64,000 bases of DNA, taken from the NCBI RefSeq assembly GCF_014647375.1, contig NZ_BMPB01000002.1, forward strand, positions 186,001 to 250,000. Direction: 5' to 3'. This DNA comes from Parabacteroides faecis (GTDB lineage Bacteria; Bacteroidota; Bacteroidia; Bacteroidales; Tannerellaceae). The translations under genes and the position numbers were made by a program. The notes beneath the pieces were generated by a model. The model worked only from the letters and a program-made list of their open reading frames with translations, searched no databases and was not told the origin of the DNA. Shown here piece by piece: positions 8,439-18,654 of the stretch; the first letter of the stretch is position 1; each line of letters starts with the position of its first letter.

Positions 8439-9916
8439 ACTTTTTGTTTAAAAAATCTATTTGCCTTTCTGATAATCCATTTGATCGATAATACGACCCC
8501 GGTCAATGACAGGAATGTCCCGCCGAGTAGTAAAGTGTACATAACGATATTCCAGAGTACCGGACGGTCGGTAAGGAATTTGATGTTGAGACTGTGAAGA
8601 CCGCTGTAAAGTAAACGGCGTAACCGGCCGTCATCGTCTACCCGTCGCTGCATCAGCGTTTCCGGCTGATAGTAATGGCGTGTATGCATTTCATCGTCGA
8701 CGATGATACGGTAGACCGGCAACTGCGTACGATCTTTCTTGCGTCCGTAATAATCCTGGTCGTATTCCGTAAGTAAGTCTAATTTATAGGGGATGCTGTC
8801 TCCATACATTTTAACCGCCTCTTTCCGTACCATATCTTCGGTCAGGAGGAAAATCCGGATTGCTGTTGTATCGGTCGCATCGATGTTGATTGTTTGCGAA
8901 TCGGTGGTAAGCCTGTAGTAAGGATACTTTTGCCAGGTTGCCCATTCGATGCTTTTTACACTGTCGACCGCCTCCAGTACTTTCCGGTAATCCAGGCGAT
9001 AGGCAGAGGCGACAAAGCGTCCTTCCGATCCGCCCCACGGGATGCGGCGTGACATATCCTGCTTTTCTTTCGGAGCTTTTTTCATCCAGTCGGGAATATC
9101 CATTAACGACATCATTCCGCTGAAAGCGAATGTAATGGTGAAAATACCGAAGATCAATCCACTGACATAATGCCATTTGAACCATCTTTTCCTGTAAGGG
9201 GAAAATAACTTCTTATGGCGGTTGCGCCAGGCCAGTTGTATGGAAAGGATCAATCCTGCCAGGCACATGATACAACCGATGCCGGAACTCCATTTCACGA
9301 AGTTGATCCAGGCAACCTGATTCTGGCGGAGCGATGTGAAGTAAACCCAGTGGGGAATGGCTCCGAGCCACGCCCATAAGCGCTGGTCTTTGTCGGTGAA
9401 TTGCAGGACGCGCCCTGTTTTTGAAGAAATATAGAGTTCATGGCGGCCATCATCCGCAAATGTATATTTATAGATGGGAAACTCTTCGCGCAACCGTCCG
9501 AAAGGAATCCATTGATCCAGCTTATACATCGAATCCACACGCAGTATCGGAGATGAGCACCATTGTGCTGCAGTCCGCTCGATAGTTTCGTCATTTATTG
9601 CTTCGACTGGTTGCAGAGAGTCTGCATAGAGTGTTTCGGGCGTATTCTTTCCCCGGAAATGAACCACAGGCCGGTCAAAATACATTTCCATGGAGAGTGA
9701 ACGGACCTGTGCTGAATCGGGAAGAACGGACAGAAGAGTTTCCATATCCGGCAAATTTCCGTCGATAACCTGTTGCCTTTCTAATTTATCCTGTTGTGAT
9801 GCTCTGGGAAATGAATGATAGATCATTACTATACCTGAAAGGAACCACATCAGAAATAAGATACTCAGAAGTAATCCGAGTATCTTATGTGTAAGTTTTA
9901 GTATTTTTCTGAACAT
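8435..9916 (-). CDS. PepSY-domain inner-membrane protein
   Basis: The 493-residue protein has the PepSY_TM layout: a first membrane helix (GLLLSILFLMWFLSGIVMIYH, residues 14-34), a large periplasmic domain with PepSY-like HELYISSKTGRVLQFTDKDQR, two or three middle helices (IGCIMCLAGLILSIQLAW, then WHYVSGLIFGIFTITFAFSGM), a second periplasmic domain, and a last helix near residues 455-480. Proteins of this type accompany TonB receptors for metals, and some act as membrane reductases for imported metal complexes. The gene lies 18 bp after cbiK and overlaps the receptor gene by 4 bp, so the three proteins probably form one outer-to-inner membrane pathway for cobalt or a tetrapyrrole. Its exact reaction is unknown. 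Confidence 0.85.
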   Translation of the reverse strand: MFRKILKLTHKILGLLLSILFLMWFLSGIVMIYHSFPRASQQDKLERQQVIDGNLPDMETLLSVLPDSAQVRSLSMEMYFDRPVVHFRGKNTPETLYADSLQPVEAINDETIERTAAQWCSSPILRVDSMYKLDQWIPFGRLREEFPIYKYTFADDGRHELYISSKTGRVLQFTDKDQRLWAWLGAIPHWVYFTSLRQNQVAWINFVKWSSGIGCIMCLAGLILSIQLAWRNRHKKLFSPYRKRWFKWHYVSGLIFGIFTITFAFSGMMSLMDIPDWMKKAPKEKQDMSRRIPWGGSEGRFVASAYRLDYRKVLEAVDSVKSIEWATWQKYPYYRLTTDSQTINIDATDTTAIRIFLLTEDMVRKEAVKMYGDSIPYKLDLLTEYDQDYYGRKKDRTQLPVYRIIVDDEMHTRHYYQPETLMQRRVDDDGRLRRLLYSGLHSLNIKFLTDRPVLWNIVMYTLLLGGTFLSLTGVVLSIKWIIRKANRFFKQKV

Positions 9917-9934
9917 TTAGTTTTGTGCTTGAAC

Positions 9935-10849
9935 TTAGTCCTTTTCAGCAGCGTATTGTTTTTTCTTTTCAGTGATATTGACCATTTTATGTTTGGCCGC
10001 AAACCTGGCATGATCGATGAATAGTTTCTGGATATCCGGATTTTGTCCTAATCCCTGCATAAAGACAGACACCTGGTAACCTTTGCTTTCCAGTTCCTGC
10101 TTCATATCGCCTGCTATATCGTTGTTGGCATGGTCGCCTGCAACAAACATAAAAGGCATCAGCAGTACTTTCTTTACACCGCTGACATCCAGTTTGGCTA
10201 CCATATCGTCGAAAGAAGGATAGCCTTCTACGGTGGTTACATGGTAATCGGTATATCCTTTGGATTGCAGCATATAATCCATCATGGCGTACTGTGCCGT
10301 GGCTGGTGTATATGTTCCGTGTCCGACAAGAACTGTCGCGCCTTCTTTGGCTCCGTTCTTTGCTACGGCTGCTATCACATCTTCAAAGTCATGCGGTGTA
10401 TAAAGCAGCGGGTTGCCGATACGTACCTCTTTGAAATTCTTTTCCAGCGGTGCAATGTCTTTGCGAAGCGATTCCATTTCCACCCCTTCGATAATGTTTG
10501 TAGATTGGATGAGGATATGAGTATATCCGTCTGCTTTCAGTTTTTCCAGTGCTTCGACCGGATTCAGTTTTTCGATACCGCGGGCTTTCAGGCGGCGTGC
10601 CACGATGCGGGAAGTGTAGGCTTCGCGTACTTCCATGTCTTTGAAGGCTTCTTGCGCTTTCCGGTTGATCGCGTCGATGGTGAGAGCACGGGTGTCGTCA
10701 TACGTGGTACCGAAATGTACCATTAATAAGGCGGCTTTGTCACCCGGTTGCATGGAGGCCAGCATGTCGGATGCCTTGAAGTTCTCGCCGTCATGTGCCC
10801 AGCACATAGGTGCGAGCATACAAGCAATAAGTAATAGTAAATGTTTCAT
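9935..10849 (-). CDS. cbiK: Exported sirohydrochlorin cobaltochelatase CbiK
   Basis: From the ATG at 10847-10849 the protein has 304 residues and begins with a signal peptide (MKHLLLLIACMLAPMCWA). The longer open frame to 10891 adds 14 residues that would spoil this signal, so I chose the inner start. The chelatase fold is clear: LLMVHFGTTYDDTRALTIDA near residue 41, GHGTYTPATAQYAMMD with His177, and PFMFVAGDHANNDIAGD with His240. These match the two metal-binding histidines of CbiK enzymes, which insert cobalt into sirohydrochlorin. A signal peptide puts the enzyme in the periplasm, as described for CbiKP of Desulfovibrio. The leader carries a cobalamin riboswitch. Why a chelatase is placed outside the cytoplasm here is open: it may handle an imported tetrapyrrole, metal or heme-like ligand. 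Confidence 0.92.
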   Translation of the reverse strand: MKHLLLLIACMLAPMCWAHDGENFKASDMLASMQPGDKAALLMVHFGTTYDDTRALTIDAINRKAQEAFKDMEVREAYTSRIVARRLKARGIEKLNPVEALEKLKADGYTHILIQSTNIIEGVEMESLRKDIAPLEKNFKEVRIGNPLLYTPHDFEDVIAAVAKNGAKEGATVLVGHGTYTPATAQYAMMDYMLQSKGYTDYHVTTVEGYPSFDDMVAKLDVSGVKKVLLMPFMFVAGDHANNDIAGDMKQELESKGYQVSVFMQGLGQNPDIQKLFIDHARFAAKHKMVNITEKKKQYAAEKD

Positions 10850-10987
10850 ATAATGTAAATTAAAAGGTAACGAACGAATACGACAAGCCACAATACCGGC
10901 TGTCGGTAAACATTTTCTTTTATCAAAAAGAGATTGTCCGTATGTTTTATCATTCTCCTGACCCCGGGGGAATACGATATAAATAAA

Positions 10988-11156
10988 CCTTGGCAGGTTT
11001 CCTGACTTGCCCGGAAAGCGACCTTCCCATCCTTGTATCGGACAGTGGTGTAAGAATGCTTTCCTTATTATCGGGCTTCACAGTAGCGGGCACTGTTCCG
11101 GATTCAAACCGGATTCCCTTTTATACGATTAACGGAATGTTATCGTATCACCAAAG
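10988..11156 (-). promoter_or_regulatory. Cobalamin riboswitch
   Basis: Read on the minus strand, this leader has the hallmark B12 riboswitch blocks in order. P1 is formed by CTTTGG (11151-11156) with CCAAGG (10988-10993). Next come a hairpin (ATACGAT...ATCGTAT, 11123-11148), then AAAAGGGAATCCGG...CCGGAAC, then GCCCGCTACTGTGAAG, then CCACTG, and finally the B12 box AGTCAGGAAACCTGCC (10992-11007). It lies between the predicted promoter at 11163-11170 and the cbiK start. Adenosylcobalamin or a related form would be expected to repress cbiK, the PepSY gene and the receptor. A GC-rich palindrome just downstream (CCCCCGGGG, near 10962-10973) may be part of the expression platform. Confidence 0.95.
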
Positions 11157-11162
11157 CGGGGA

Positions 11163-11170
11163 CAAAGATA
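11163..11170 (-). promoter_or_regulatory. Promoter of the riboswitch-cbiK operon (-7 element)
   Basis: The minus strand reads TATCTTTG, a full TAnnTTTG match. The expected start site, about 7 bases downstream, falls at the first base of the riboswitch P1 stem, which supports both assignments. Confidence 0.65.
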
Positions 11171-11310
11171 GAAAATTATTTAAAATAAGATGGATTTTAT
11201 ATTCTCTTAATTGAATCGGCCGGAACAACTTCCTTGTGGATACTGTTCCATTTACCACAATAAAACCGGACATATCGTATGTCTTAATATTAACGCCAAA
11301 CAATTAATAT

Positions 11311-13008
11311 ATGGAGTGGTTTGCAGATTTACTCAAACATTATCCGGAACTGGCCATTTTTCTTACACTGGCATTGGGCTTCTGGATCGGTAAATTTAAA
11401 ATAGGGAAGTTTTCTTTGGGGACAGTTACCAGTGTTCTACTGGTCGGAGTATTGATCGGACAATTGCATATAGAGATCGGTGCACCAATTAAATCGGTAT
11501 TCTTTCTTTTGTTCCTGTTTGCTGTCGGCTACAGCGTAGGACCGCAGTTCTTTCGGGGACTGAAGAAGGAAGGGCTTCCGCAGATGCTTTTTGCAGCATT
11601 GATGTGCCTGTTCTGTTTGTTCATTCCTTTCCTTCTTGCCAAACTGATGGGATATAATGCGGGCGAAGCTGCCGGGTTACTGGCCGGTTCACAGACTATT
11701 TCGGCCGTATTGGGAGTAGCGGAAGATACGATCAATCAGGGAAGCCTGAGCGATGCCGATAAAACGGCTATGATCAACGTGATGCCGGTGGCTTATGCCG
11801 TGTCGTATATTTTCGGTACGGCGGGTTCTGCCTGGATCATGAGTGACGTGGCTCCCCGTCTGCTGGGTGGACTGGCATCCGTGAAAAAGGCTTGTAAAGA
11901 GCTGGAAGCCAGGATGGGGAATGATGATGAAAGTGAGCAGCCCGGATTTATGCCTGCAGCACGTCCTATCACTTTCCGGGCTTATAAGATAAGCAATGAC
12001 TGGTTCGGTGCCGGAAAGACCGTACAGGAACTGGAGGATTATCTGGAAGGGCAGGGGCGCCGCTTGTTTGTGGAGCGTGTCCGTATCAATAATGTTATTT
12101 ATGACGTAAAGCCGGACCTTATGCTCCAGAAAGGAAATGAAGTTGTCTTGAGCGGACGGCGTGAGTTTGTGATCGGTGAGGAAGACTGGATAGGGGATGA
12201 AGTGAATGATATCGATTTGCTGGATTTCCCTGCAGAAACATTACCTGTATTGATCTCCCGCAAAAAGTTTGCAGGCATGACGGTGGCACAACTCCGCAAG
12301 GAAAAGGTGATGCATGGTGTCAGTATCAAGAGTATCAAACGTGCCGGGATCAGTATTCCGGTATTGGCTGCGACCCGGATCGATCCGGGCGATATGCTCG
12401 AACTGGTCGGGACAAAGCTGGAAGTGAATGAGGCGGCTGCTACTTTGGGATATGCCGATCGACCTACGAACCAGACGGATATGATCTTTGTCGGGTTGGG
12501 TATCTTTATCGGTGGTATAATCGGTTCGCTGGCTATCCACTTCGGGGATATTCCTGTCAGCCTGAGTACGAGTGGCGGCGCGTTGATTGCCGGGTTGGTA
12601 TTCGGATGGCTTCGCTCCAAACATCCGACATTCGGACGCATTCCGGAGCCTTCGCTTTGGGTGTTGAATAATGTCGGACTGAATATGTTCATTGCCGTGG
12701 TCGGGATTACGGCAGGTCCGAGTTTTGTGACCGGGTTTAAGGAAGTAGGGGTGAGCCTGTTTGTTATCGGCGCTTTGGCAACGACTATCCCGTTGATTGC
12801 CGGTGTCCTTATGGGACGTTATCTCTTTAAATTCCATCCGGCCATCACTCTTGGCTGTACTTCCGGTGCACGAACGACAACTGCTGCCCTCGGTGCCGTG
12901 GAGGATGCGGTGGAGAGCCAGACACCGGCATTAGGTTATACTGTTACCTATGCGGTAGGTAATACTCTTTTAATTATCTGGGGAGTAGTAATCGTGTTGT
13001 TGATGTAG
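11311..13008 (+). CDS. aspT: Aspartate:alanine antiporter (AspT/YidE family)
   Basis: The 565-residue protein has the AspT plan: five or so N-terminal membrane helices ([18 protein letters not shown], then [21 protein letters not shown]), a cytoplasmic middle with two TrkA-C/RCK-like domains (about residues 205-380, ending [18 protein letters not shown]), and a second membrane half ([19 protein letters not shown] to the end). The motif [16 protein letters not shown] lies near the C-terminus. AspT imports aspartate in exchange for alanine made by aspartate decarboxylation, which gives the cell a proton motive force and acid resistance. The aspD gene follows on the same strand after 180 bp. That pairing is what separates this gene from the second YidE-type transporter at 35091. 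Confidence 0.9.
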   Translation: MEWFADLLKHYPELAIFLTLALGFWIGKFKIGKFSLGTVTSVLLVGVLIGQLHIEIGAPIKSVFFLLFLFAVGYSVGPQFFRGLKKEGLPQMLFAALMCLFCLFIPFLLAKLMGYNAGEAAGLLAGSQTISAVLGVAEDTINQGSLSDADKTAMINVMPVAYAVSYIFGTAGSAWIMSDVAPRLLGGLASVKKACKELEARMGNDDESEQPGFMPAARPITFRAYKISNDWFGAGKTVQELEDYLEGQGRRLFVERVRINNVIYDVKPDLMLQKGNEVVLSGRREFVIGEEDWIGDEVNDIDLLDFPAETLPVLISRKKFAGMTVAQLRKEKVMHGVSIKSIKRAGISIPVLAATRIDPGDMLELVGTKLEVNEAAATLGYADRPTNQTDMIFVGLGIFIGGIIGSLAIHFGDIPVSLSTSGGALIAGLVFGWLRSKHPTFGRIPEPSLWVLNNVGLNMFIAVVGITAGPSFVTGFKEVGVSLFVIGALATTIPLIAGVLMGRYLFKFHPAITLGCTSGARTTTAALGAVEDAVESQTPALGYTVTYAVGNTLLIIWGVVIVLLM

Positions 13009-13017
13009 GGATAACGG

Positions 13018-13109
13018 GCCAGTGCCATTACTGTGGCAAGACTCTGCCATGCCTTTGGCACAACTCTGCCATTACTATGGCATAACTCTGCCACTAGAGT
13101 GGCACTGGC
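13018..13109. repeat. Array of four 22-bp palindromic units between aspT and aspD
   Basis: Four head-to-tail units start at 13023, 13045, 13067 and 13089, exactly 22 bp apart. Each is TGCCA, six variable bases, TGGCA; units 1-3 end in the linker ACTC. The whole array is bounded by a perfect 10-bp inverted repeat (GCCAGTGCCA at 13018-13027 and TGGCACTGGC at 13100-13109). It could act in RNA as a cluster of small hairpins or one large stem between two co-transcribed genes, or in DNA as four sites on one helix face. Confidence 0.9.
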
Positions 13110-13188
13110 TTCGGCTTAGGAGAGAACATACTCTTTTCATAAGAGTAAATCTGGTAAAAACAAGCATTAATTATACATTATATATAAT

Positions 13189-14841
13189 ATGGAAGATAAA
13201 AAGAAAATCGTAGTTACCCGTGAATACGAAAAGAAGATGTCGGAGATCAGTCCATTCGAATTAAAAGATATCCTGATCGACCTGGCCGATGAAAGTGCAC
13301 GTAAGAGCACACACATCATGTTGAATGCCGGACGCGGCAACCCAAACTGGATCGCCACCACACCCCGCGAAGCCTTTTTCCTGCTTGGCCAGTTCGGTTT
13401 GGAAGAATGCCGCCGGGGGACTAAGCTGGAAGATGGAATGGTCGGCCTTGCCGGTGTTCCCCAGAAACCGAGTATTGCCTATCGTTTCCGGGAGTTCCTC
13501 GATAAGCACGAGGGAACGCCGGGTTCCAAGCTTTTACGCGATACTTATAATTATATGGTACGTGAAAAAGGTATCGATGAAAATGATCTCGTCCATGAAT
13601 GGGCGGAAGGTGTAATAGGTGATCAGTATCCGATCCCCGACCGTATTTTGAAATATACGGAAGTCCTAGTCCGTGACTATCTGGATCAGGCCCTTTGCAA
13701 CAACCTTCCCCCTGAAGGGAAATTCGACCTGTTTGCTACTGAAGGCGGAACGGCAGCCATGTGTTACATTTTTGATTCCCTGCAACAGAACTTCCTGTTG
13801 AATAAAGGAGATAAGATCGTCTTGTTCGCCCCGGTCTTTACACCGTATATCGAAATACCCGAACAGGCACGTTACCTGTTTGATGTAACAGAAATACATG
13901 CATTGAAAATGACGGGTGACGGCTATCATACCTGGCAGTATCAGGAAAAGGACTTGGATATATTGAAAGATAAATCGGTTAAGGCTGTCTTTATCGTCAA
14001 TCCGAGTAACCCGCCTTCTTACGCACTGACACACGGACTGACGGAACGTCTGGTCGATATCGTAACCAATTATAATCCCGACCTGATGATCATTACCGAT
14101 GATGTGTATGCCACTTATGTTCCCGGTTTCCGTTCCCTGATGGCGGAATTGCCGGACAACACCTTGTGTGTCTATTCTTTCTCCAAATACTTCGGAGCCA
14201 CAGGCTGGCGTCTGGCTGTAGTCTCTTTACACGAAAAGAATATTTACGACCGGATGATCACTGAATTACCGGACGATAAGAAAGCAGCACTGACAAAACG
14301 TTACAGCAGCATCATGCTCGACCCGTCGAAGATGAAGTTCATCGACCGTATGGTTGCCGACAGCCGCCAGGTTGCACTTAATCATACAGCCGGTCTTTCC
14401 CTGCCGCAACAGACACAGATGGCTTTGTTTGCTTCCTTCTCTATCCTGGATACCGAGAATCTGTATCAGTCGCGAATGGTGGAAATTATCCATGAACGCC
14501 TGCATACGCTTTGGGAAAGTACAGGCTTTACTTTGCTGGATGATCCTCTTCGTGCCGGTTATTACAGTGAGATAGATATGGAGGTCTGGGCAAAGAAGTT
14601 CTACGGAGATGAATTTGTAGAATATCTGAAAGCCAATTACGAACCGGTCGATGTCGTATTCCGGCTGGCACAGGAAACTGCGCTCGTCCTCTTGAACGGA
14701 GGTGGCTTCGATGCTCCCGAATGGTCGATCCGCGCTTCGCTGGCAAACCTGAAACAGGGTGATTATGTACGGATCGGAGAAGGGATTGCTTCTATTTTGC
14801 ACAGTTATGCCGACAGGTGGAAGGAATCTAAAAAACAATAA
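13189..14841 (+). CDS. aspD: Aspartate 4-decarboxylase (bifunctional with aspartate aminotransferase activity)
   Basis: The 550-residue protein is a PLP fold-type I enzyme of the AspD group, close to the usual length of about 530-550. Recognisable parts are MLNAGRGNPNWIATTPREAFF near residue 43, ATEGGTAAMCYIFDSLQ, FIVNPSNPPSYALTHGL, ITDDVYATYVPGF, and the PLP lysine K333 in SFSKYFGATGWRLA. It converts L-aspartate to L-alanine and CO2 in the cytoplasm, using a proton, and supplies the alanine that AspT exports. It follows aspT and the 22-bp repeat array, and is followed by a strong terminator, so the two genes form a unit. No separate full promoter match was found in the gap. Confidence 0.93.
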   Translation: MEDKKKIVVTREYEKKMSEISPFELKDILIDLADESARKSTHIMLNAGRGNPNWIATTPREAFFLLGQFGLEECRRGTKLEDGMVGLAGVPQKPSIAYRFREFLDKHEGTPGSKLLRDTYNYMVREKGIDENDLVHEWAEGVIGDQYPIPDRILKYTEVLVRDYLDQALCNNLPPEGKFDLFATEGGTAAMCYIFDSLQQNFLLNKGDKIVLFAPVFTPYIEIPEQARYLFDVTEIHALKMTGDGYHTWQYQEKDLDILKDKSVKAVFIVNPSNPPSYALTHGLTERLVDIVTNYNPDLMIITDDVYATYVPGFRSLMAELPDNTLCVYSFSKYFGATGWRLAVVSLHEKNIYDRMITELPDDKKAALTKRYSSIMLDPSKMKFIDRMVADSRQVALNHTAGLSLPQQTQMALFASFSILDTENLYQSRMVEIIHERLHTLWESTGFTLLDDPLRAGYYSEIDMEVWAKKFYGDEFVEYLKANYEPVDVVFRLAQETALVLLNGGGFDAPEWSIRASLANLKQGDYVRIGEGIASILHSYADRWKESKKQ

Positions 14842-14875
14842 ACATACATATTCGTTAATATCTATTGAACAAAAT

Positions 14876-14921
14876 AAGTTCGCCGCGCGTTTTATAAATG
14901 AACGTAAGGCGAACTTTTTAT
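14876..14921 (+). terminator. Rho-independent terminator after aspD
   Basis: A perfect 9-bp stem, AAGTTCGCC (14876-14884) with GGCGAACTT (14908-14916), is followed by TTTTATTTG. It closes the aspT-aspD unit. Confidence 0.88.
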
Positions 14922-14983
14922 TTGTATAGATATCCTCTATGGTCTCATAGACATTATTGAATAAAAGGTGTTTTATTTATATA

Positions 14984-14991
14984 TACATTTG
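14984..14991 (+). promoter_or_regulatory. Predicted promoter of the acn-icd-gltA operon (-7 element)
   Basis: TACATTTG is a full TAnnTTTG match. The start site would be near 14998, leaving a leader of about 118 nt before the aconitase ATG. The -33 element is poor. Confidence 0.4.
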
Positions 14992-15115
14992 TTAATGAGA
15001 AAATAGAATTGCAAAACGATAGCTGTCATCTATATTACATTCTTTATGGCAATGAATCGTTTTATTTGCATACAAACAAGCATTCTGATAAACAAACAAC
15101 TAATAGGATTATAAT

Positions 15116-17362
15116 ATGGTGTACGACATTGAAATGCTGAGAAGCTTTTATTCCAATTTCCCGAAACGGGTAGATGCGGCCCGCGAAAAGATCGGTCGTC
15201 CGATGACTTTGGCCGAGAAAATCTTATATGCTCATTTATATGATGAAGAAGCACTCCGCTTGTTCAGGCGCGGAGATGATTATGTGAACTTCCGTCCCGA
15301 CCGTGTGGCGATGCAGGATGCGACAGCGCAGATGGCATTGTTGCAGTTTATGAATGCTGGAAAAGACAAATCGGCTGTTCCTGCTACCGTTCATTGCGAC
15401 CATCTGATCCAGGCAAATATCGGGGCGAAAGCGGATATTGAAACAGCGACCAAGGGGAACAGCGAGGTATATGATTTCCTTAAATCCGTATCCGATAAGT
15501 TCGGGATCGGTTTCTGGAAGCCCGGAGCTGGCATTATTCACCAGGTTGTGCTGGAAAATTATGCATTCCCCGGCGGAATGATGGTGGGGACAGATTCCCA
15601 TACGCCGAATGCCGGAGGTTTGGGAATGGTTGCCATTGGTGTCGGTGGCGCTGATGCGGTCGATGTAATGACCGGTATGGAATGGGAACTGAAGATGCCG
15701 AAACTGATCGGTGTTAAACTAACCGGACGTCTGAATGGCTGGGCTTCTCCCAAAGATGTCATCTTGAAATTGGCAGGAATTCTGACAGTGAAAGGTGGGA
15801 CGAATGCCATTATCGAATATTTTGGTGAAGGTGCTTCCTCTATTTCCGCTACGGGAAAAGCGACGATCTGTAACATGGGGGCCGAAGTCGGAGCAACTAC
15901 TTCATTATTCCCCTACGACCTGAATATGGCTACTTATCTGCGTGCCACCGGACGTGATACGGTTGCCGCCTGGGCCGACGCTATTCAGGATTATCTGGAA
16001 GCCGATATGGAAGTGAGGGCACAGCCGGATGAATATTACGACCGTGTAATCGTGATCGACCTATCGGAACTGGAACCGCATATCAACGGTCCGTTCACTC
16101 CGGATGCAGCGACACCTATCTCTGAATTTGCAGCTAAAGTGAAGGCTAACGGTTATCCGCGTAAGATGGAAGTCGGTCTGATCGGTTCGTGTACCAACTC
16201 TTCTTACCAGGACTTGAGCCGTGCTGTCTCCATTGCCCGTCAGGCTTTTGAAGATAAGATTCCTGTCGCTTCTCCGTTGATTATCAATCCGGGTTCGGAA
16301 CAGATCCGTTACACAGCCGAACGTGACGGTATTATCGGTGACTTTGAAAAGATCGGTGCAACGATCATGGCAAATGCTTGTGGCCCGTGTATCGGACAGT
16401 GGAAACGTCATACCGACGATAACACCCGAAAGAATTCTATTGTAACTTCCTTTAACCGTAATTTCGCCAAACGTGCAGATGGAAATCCGAACACACATGC
16501 TTTTGTCGCTTCTCCGGAACTGACACTTGCCTTGACAATAGCAGGAGACCTTTGCTTCAATCCGCTGACAGATACATTGAAGACCGAAGACGGTCGTGAA
16601 GTTAAACTCCGTGAACCGCAGGGTACGGATTTTCCACCTGATGGTTTCGATGTCAAAGACAACGGTTATCTGGCTCCGACCGGAAAGAATGTGGTAGTAA
16701 ATATCAATCCCGAATCAAATCGTTTGCAGGTCTTGCAGCCTTTTGCCCCGTGGGACGGAAATGACCTGTTGGAAATGCCGCTTTTGATAAAAGCGTCCGG
16801 CAAATGTACGACAGACCATATTTCGATGGCCGGTCCGTGGCTGCGTTTCCGTGGTCATCTGGAAAATATTTCCGATAATATGCTGATGGGTGCTGTGAAT
16901 GCTTTCAACGGCCAGACGAATGCAGTGTTGAATCAGTTGAATAATGAATATGAGGCTGTTTCTGCTGTTGCCAAACAGTATAAGGCGAAAGGTATTTCGT
17001 CCATCGTGGTTGCTGAGGAAAACTATGGTGAAGGTTCGTCCCGCGAACATGCGGCAATGGAACCCCGCTTCCTGAATGTGAAGGTGATCCTTGCCAAGAG
17101 TTTTGCCCGTATCCATGAGACGAACCTGAAAAAACAGGGCATGCTGGCCCTGACCTTTGTAAATAAGGAAGACTATGACAAGATCCGCGAAAACGATCAT
17201 ATCTCTATCGTCGGTCTGAAAGACTTTGCGCCGGGTAAACCTTTGGCAGCTATCTTGTATCATGCGGACGGCACACAGGAATCATTCCCCGTAAATCATA
17301 CGTACAATGATTTACAGATCAAATGGTTCAAAGCCGGGTCGGCATTGAATGTAGCACATTAA
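15116..17362 (+). CDS. acn: Aconitate hydratase
   Basis: The 748-residue protein has the mitochondrial-type aconitase layout. The three cysteines that hold the [4Fe-4S] cluster are Cys359 in [14 protein letters not shown], and Cys422 and Cys425 in [12 protein letters not shown]. Other family segments are [37 protein letters not shown], and [16 protein letters not shown] in the C-terminal swivel domain. It interconverts citrate and isocitrate in the cytoplasm. It is the first gene of a three-gene set with icd (12 bp downstream) and gltA. In Bacteroidales this short branch mainly supplies 2-oxoglutarate for glutamate synthesis. Confidence 0.97.
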   Translation: MVYDIEMLRSFYSNFPKRVDAAREKIGRPMTLAEKILYAHLYDEEALRLFRRGDDYVNFRPDRVAMQDATAQMALLQFMNAGKDKSAVPATVHCDHLIQANIGAKADIETATKGNSEVYDFLKSVSDKFGIGFWKPGAGIIHQVVLENYAFPGGMMVGTDSHTPNAGGLGMVAIGVGGADAVDVMTGMEWELKMPKLIGVKLTGRLNGWASPKDVILKLAGILTVKGGTNAIIEYFGEGASSISATGKATICNMGAEVGATTSLFPYDLNMATYLRATGRDTVAAWADAIQDYLEADMEVRAQPDEYYDRVIVIDLSELEPHINGPFTPDAATPISEFAAKVKANGYPRKMEVGLIGSCTNSSYQDLSRAVSIARQAFEDKIPVASPLIINPGSEQIRYTAERDGIIGDFEKIGATIMANACGPCIGQWKRHTDDNTRKNSIVTSFNRNFAKRADGNPNTHAFVASPELTLALTIAGDLCFNPLTDTLKTEDGREVKLREPQGTDFPPDGFDVKDNGYLAPTGKNVVVNINPESNRLQVLQPFAPWDGNDLLEMPLLIKASGKCTTDHISMAGPWLRFRGHLENISDNMLMGAVNAFNGQTNAVLNQLNNEYEAVSAVAKQYKAKGISSIVVAEENYGEGSSREHAAMEPRFLNVKVILAKSFARIHETNLKKQGMLALTFVNKEDYDKIRENDHISIVGLKDFAPGKPLAAILYHADGTQESFPVNHTYNDLQIKWFKAGSALNVAH

Positions 17363-17374
17363 TAAACTATCACA

Positions 17375-18634
17375 ATGAGTAAAATAACAAAACAAAACGG
17401 CCGCCTGATTGTCCCGGACAAGGTGGTTATTCCTTATATAGAAGGTGACGGTGTGGGAGCAGAGATCACCCCGGTCAGCCAGAAGATTGTCAATGCCGCT
17501 ATTGAAAAAGCATATGGTGGTAAACGCTCCATAGAATGGAAAGAAGTCCTGGCTGGTGAAAAAGCATTTAATAAAACAGGCAGCTGGTTACCAGAAGAAA
17601 CAATGGATGCCTTCCGCGAATATATGGTCGGTATAAAAGGACCGCTGACTACTCCGATCGGTGGCGGTATCCGTTCCCTGAATGTCGCTTTGCGCCAGAC
17701 ACTCGACCTGTATGTCTGCCTGCGCCCTGTCCGTTGGTTCAAAGGAGTTGTTTCTCCGGTCAAAGAGCCGCAGAAAGTGGATATGTACATCTTCCGTGAA
17801 AATACGGAAGATATTTATGCCGGTATCGAATGGCAGCAGGGAACGCCGGAAGCTGCTAAATTCCTGAAGTTCCTGACGGAAGAAATGGGAGTGACGAAAG
17901 TCCGCTTCCCGGAAACGTCTTCGTTCGGTGTGAAGCCTGTCTCTGTAGAAGGAACCGAACGCTTGGTACGTGCCGCTATCGAATTTGCTCTGACGAATAA
18001 ATTACCGAGCGTAACGCTGGTGCATAAAGGTAATATCATGAAATTTACCGAAGGTGGTTTCAAGCTCTGGGGATATGCTCTTGCAGAACGCGAGTTCGGA
18101 GATAAGACATTCACCTGGCCGCAATATGAAAAGATCAAAAAGGAAAAAGGCGAAGCTGAAGCCGTTAAAGCGATGTTTGAAGCGACTGCTGCCGGAAAAG
18201 TGATCATCAAGGATGTGATAGCAGATGCTTTCCTGCAAAACACCCTGTTGATTCCCGAAGAGTATTCGGTTATCGCAACTCTGAATCTGAATGGCGATTA
18301 TATATCGGACCAGTTAGCAGCGATGGTTGGCGGCATAGGCATTGCACCGGGTGCCAATATTAACTACGACAGTGGTTATGCTATTTTTGAAGCAACCCAC
18401 GGTACGGCTCCCAATATTGCCGGAAAGAATATCGTGAATCCGTCATCCCTCTTGCTCTCATCCGTGATGATGCTTGAATATATGGGCTGGGATAAAGCGG
18501 CCGGACTGATCACTGCTGCTATGGAAGAAGCATTCTCAAAAGGAGAAGCAACGAATGACCTGGCACGCTTTATGCCGGAAGGAAAAACTCTTGGCACCAA
18601 GGAATTTGGTGATTGTATCATATCTTTATTGTAA
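17375..18634 (+). CDS. icd: Isocitrate dehydrogenase (NADP-type)
   Basis: The 419-residue protein has the length and motifs of the E. coli-type homodimeric NADP enzyme. [15 protein letters not shown] lies near the N-terminus, [26 protein letters not shown] carries the substrate-binding serine and arginines, and [29 protein letters not shown] and [20 protein letters not shown] follow. It decarboxylates isocitrate to 2-oxoglutarate with reduction of NADP+. Cofactor choice is inferred from family similarity. It lies 12 bp after acn and 20 bp before the gltA ATG in one operon. Confidence 0.96.
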   Translation: MSKITKQNGRLIVPDKVVIPYIEGDGVGAEITPVSQKIVNAAIEKAYGGKRSIEWKEVLAGEKAFNKTGSWLPEETMDAFREYMVGIKGPLTTPIGGGIRSLNVALRQTLDLYVCLRPVRWFKGVVSPVKEPQKVDMYIFRENTEDIYAGIEWQQGTPEAAKFLKFLTEEMGVTKVRFPETSSFGVKPVSVEGTERLVRAAIEFALTNKLPSVTLVHKGNIMKFTEGGFKLWGYALAEREFGDKTFTWPQYEKIKKEKGEAEAVKAMFEATAAGKVIIKDVIADAFLQNTLLIPEEYSVIATLNLNGDYISDQLAAMVGGIGIAPGANINYDSGYAIFEATHGTAPNIAGKNIVNPSSLLLSSVMMLEYMGWDKAAGLITAAMEEAFSKGEATNDLARFMPEGKTLGTKEFGDCIISLL

Positions 18635-18654
18635 CCTCGTAAAAATAATTCGTG

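Noticed and set aside
10130-10726. Long plus-strand open frame opposite cbiK
   Set aside because: It is the antisense shadow of a well-supported chelatase gene and has no recognisable domains.
10988-11156. Riboswitch controlling aspT on the plus strand
   Set aside because: All conserved B12 blocks read correctly only on the minus strand, and the matching promoter points left toward cbiK.
12099-12837. Two long minus-strand open frames inside aspT
   Set aside because: They overlap each other and a clear membrane transporter gene, and their composition is typical of antisense shadows.
13018-13109. CRISPR array
   Set aside because: The units are short palindromes with no unique spacers of 30 bp or more, and there are no cas genes in the window. 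The same applies to 61240-61344.
13022-13213. A plus-strand 63-residue frame across the repeat array between aspT and aspD
   Set aside because: It is built from the 22-bp repeat units (repeated CHYYG- and PL-like words), runs into the aspD start in another frame, and has no protein-like features.
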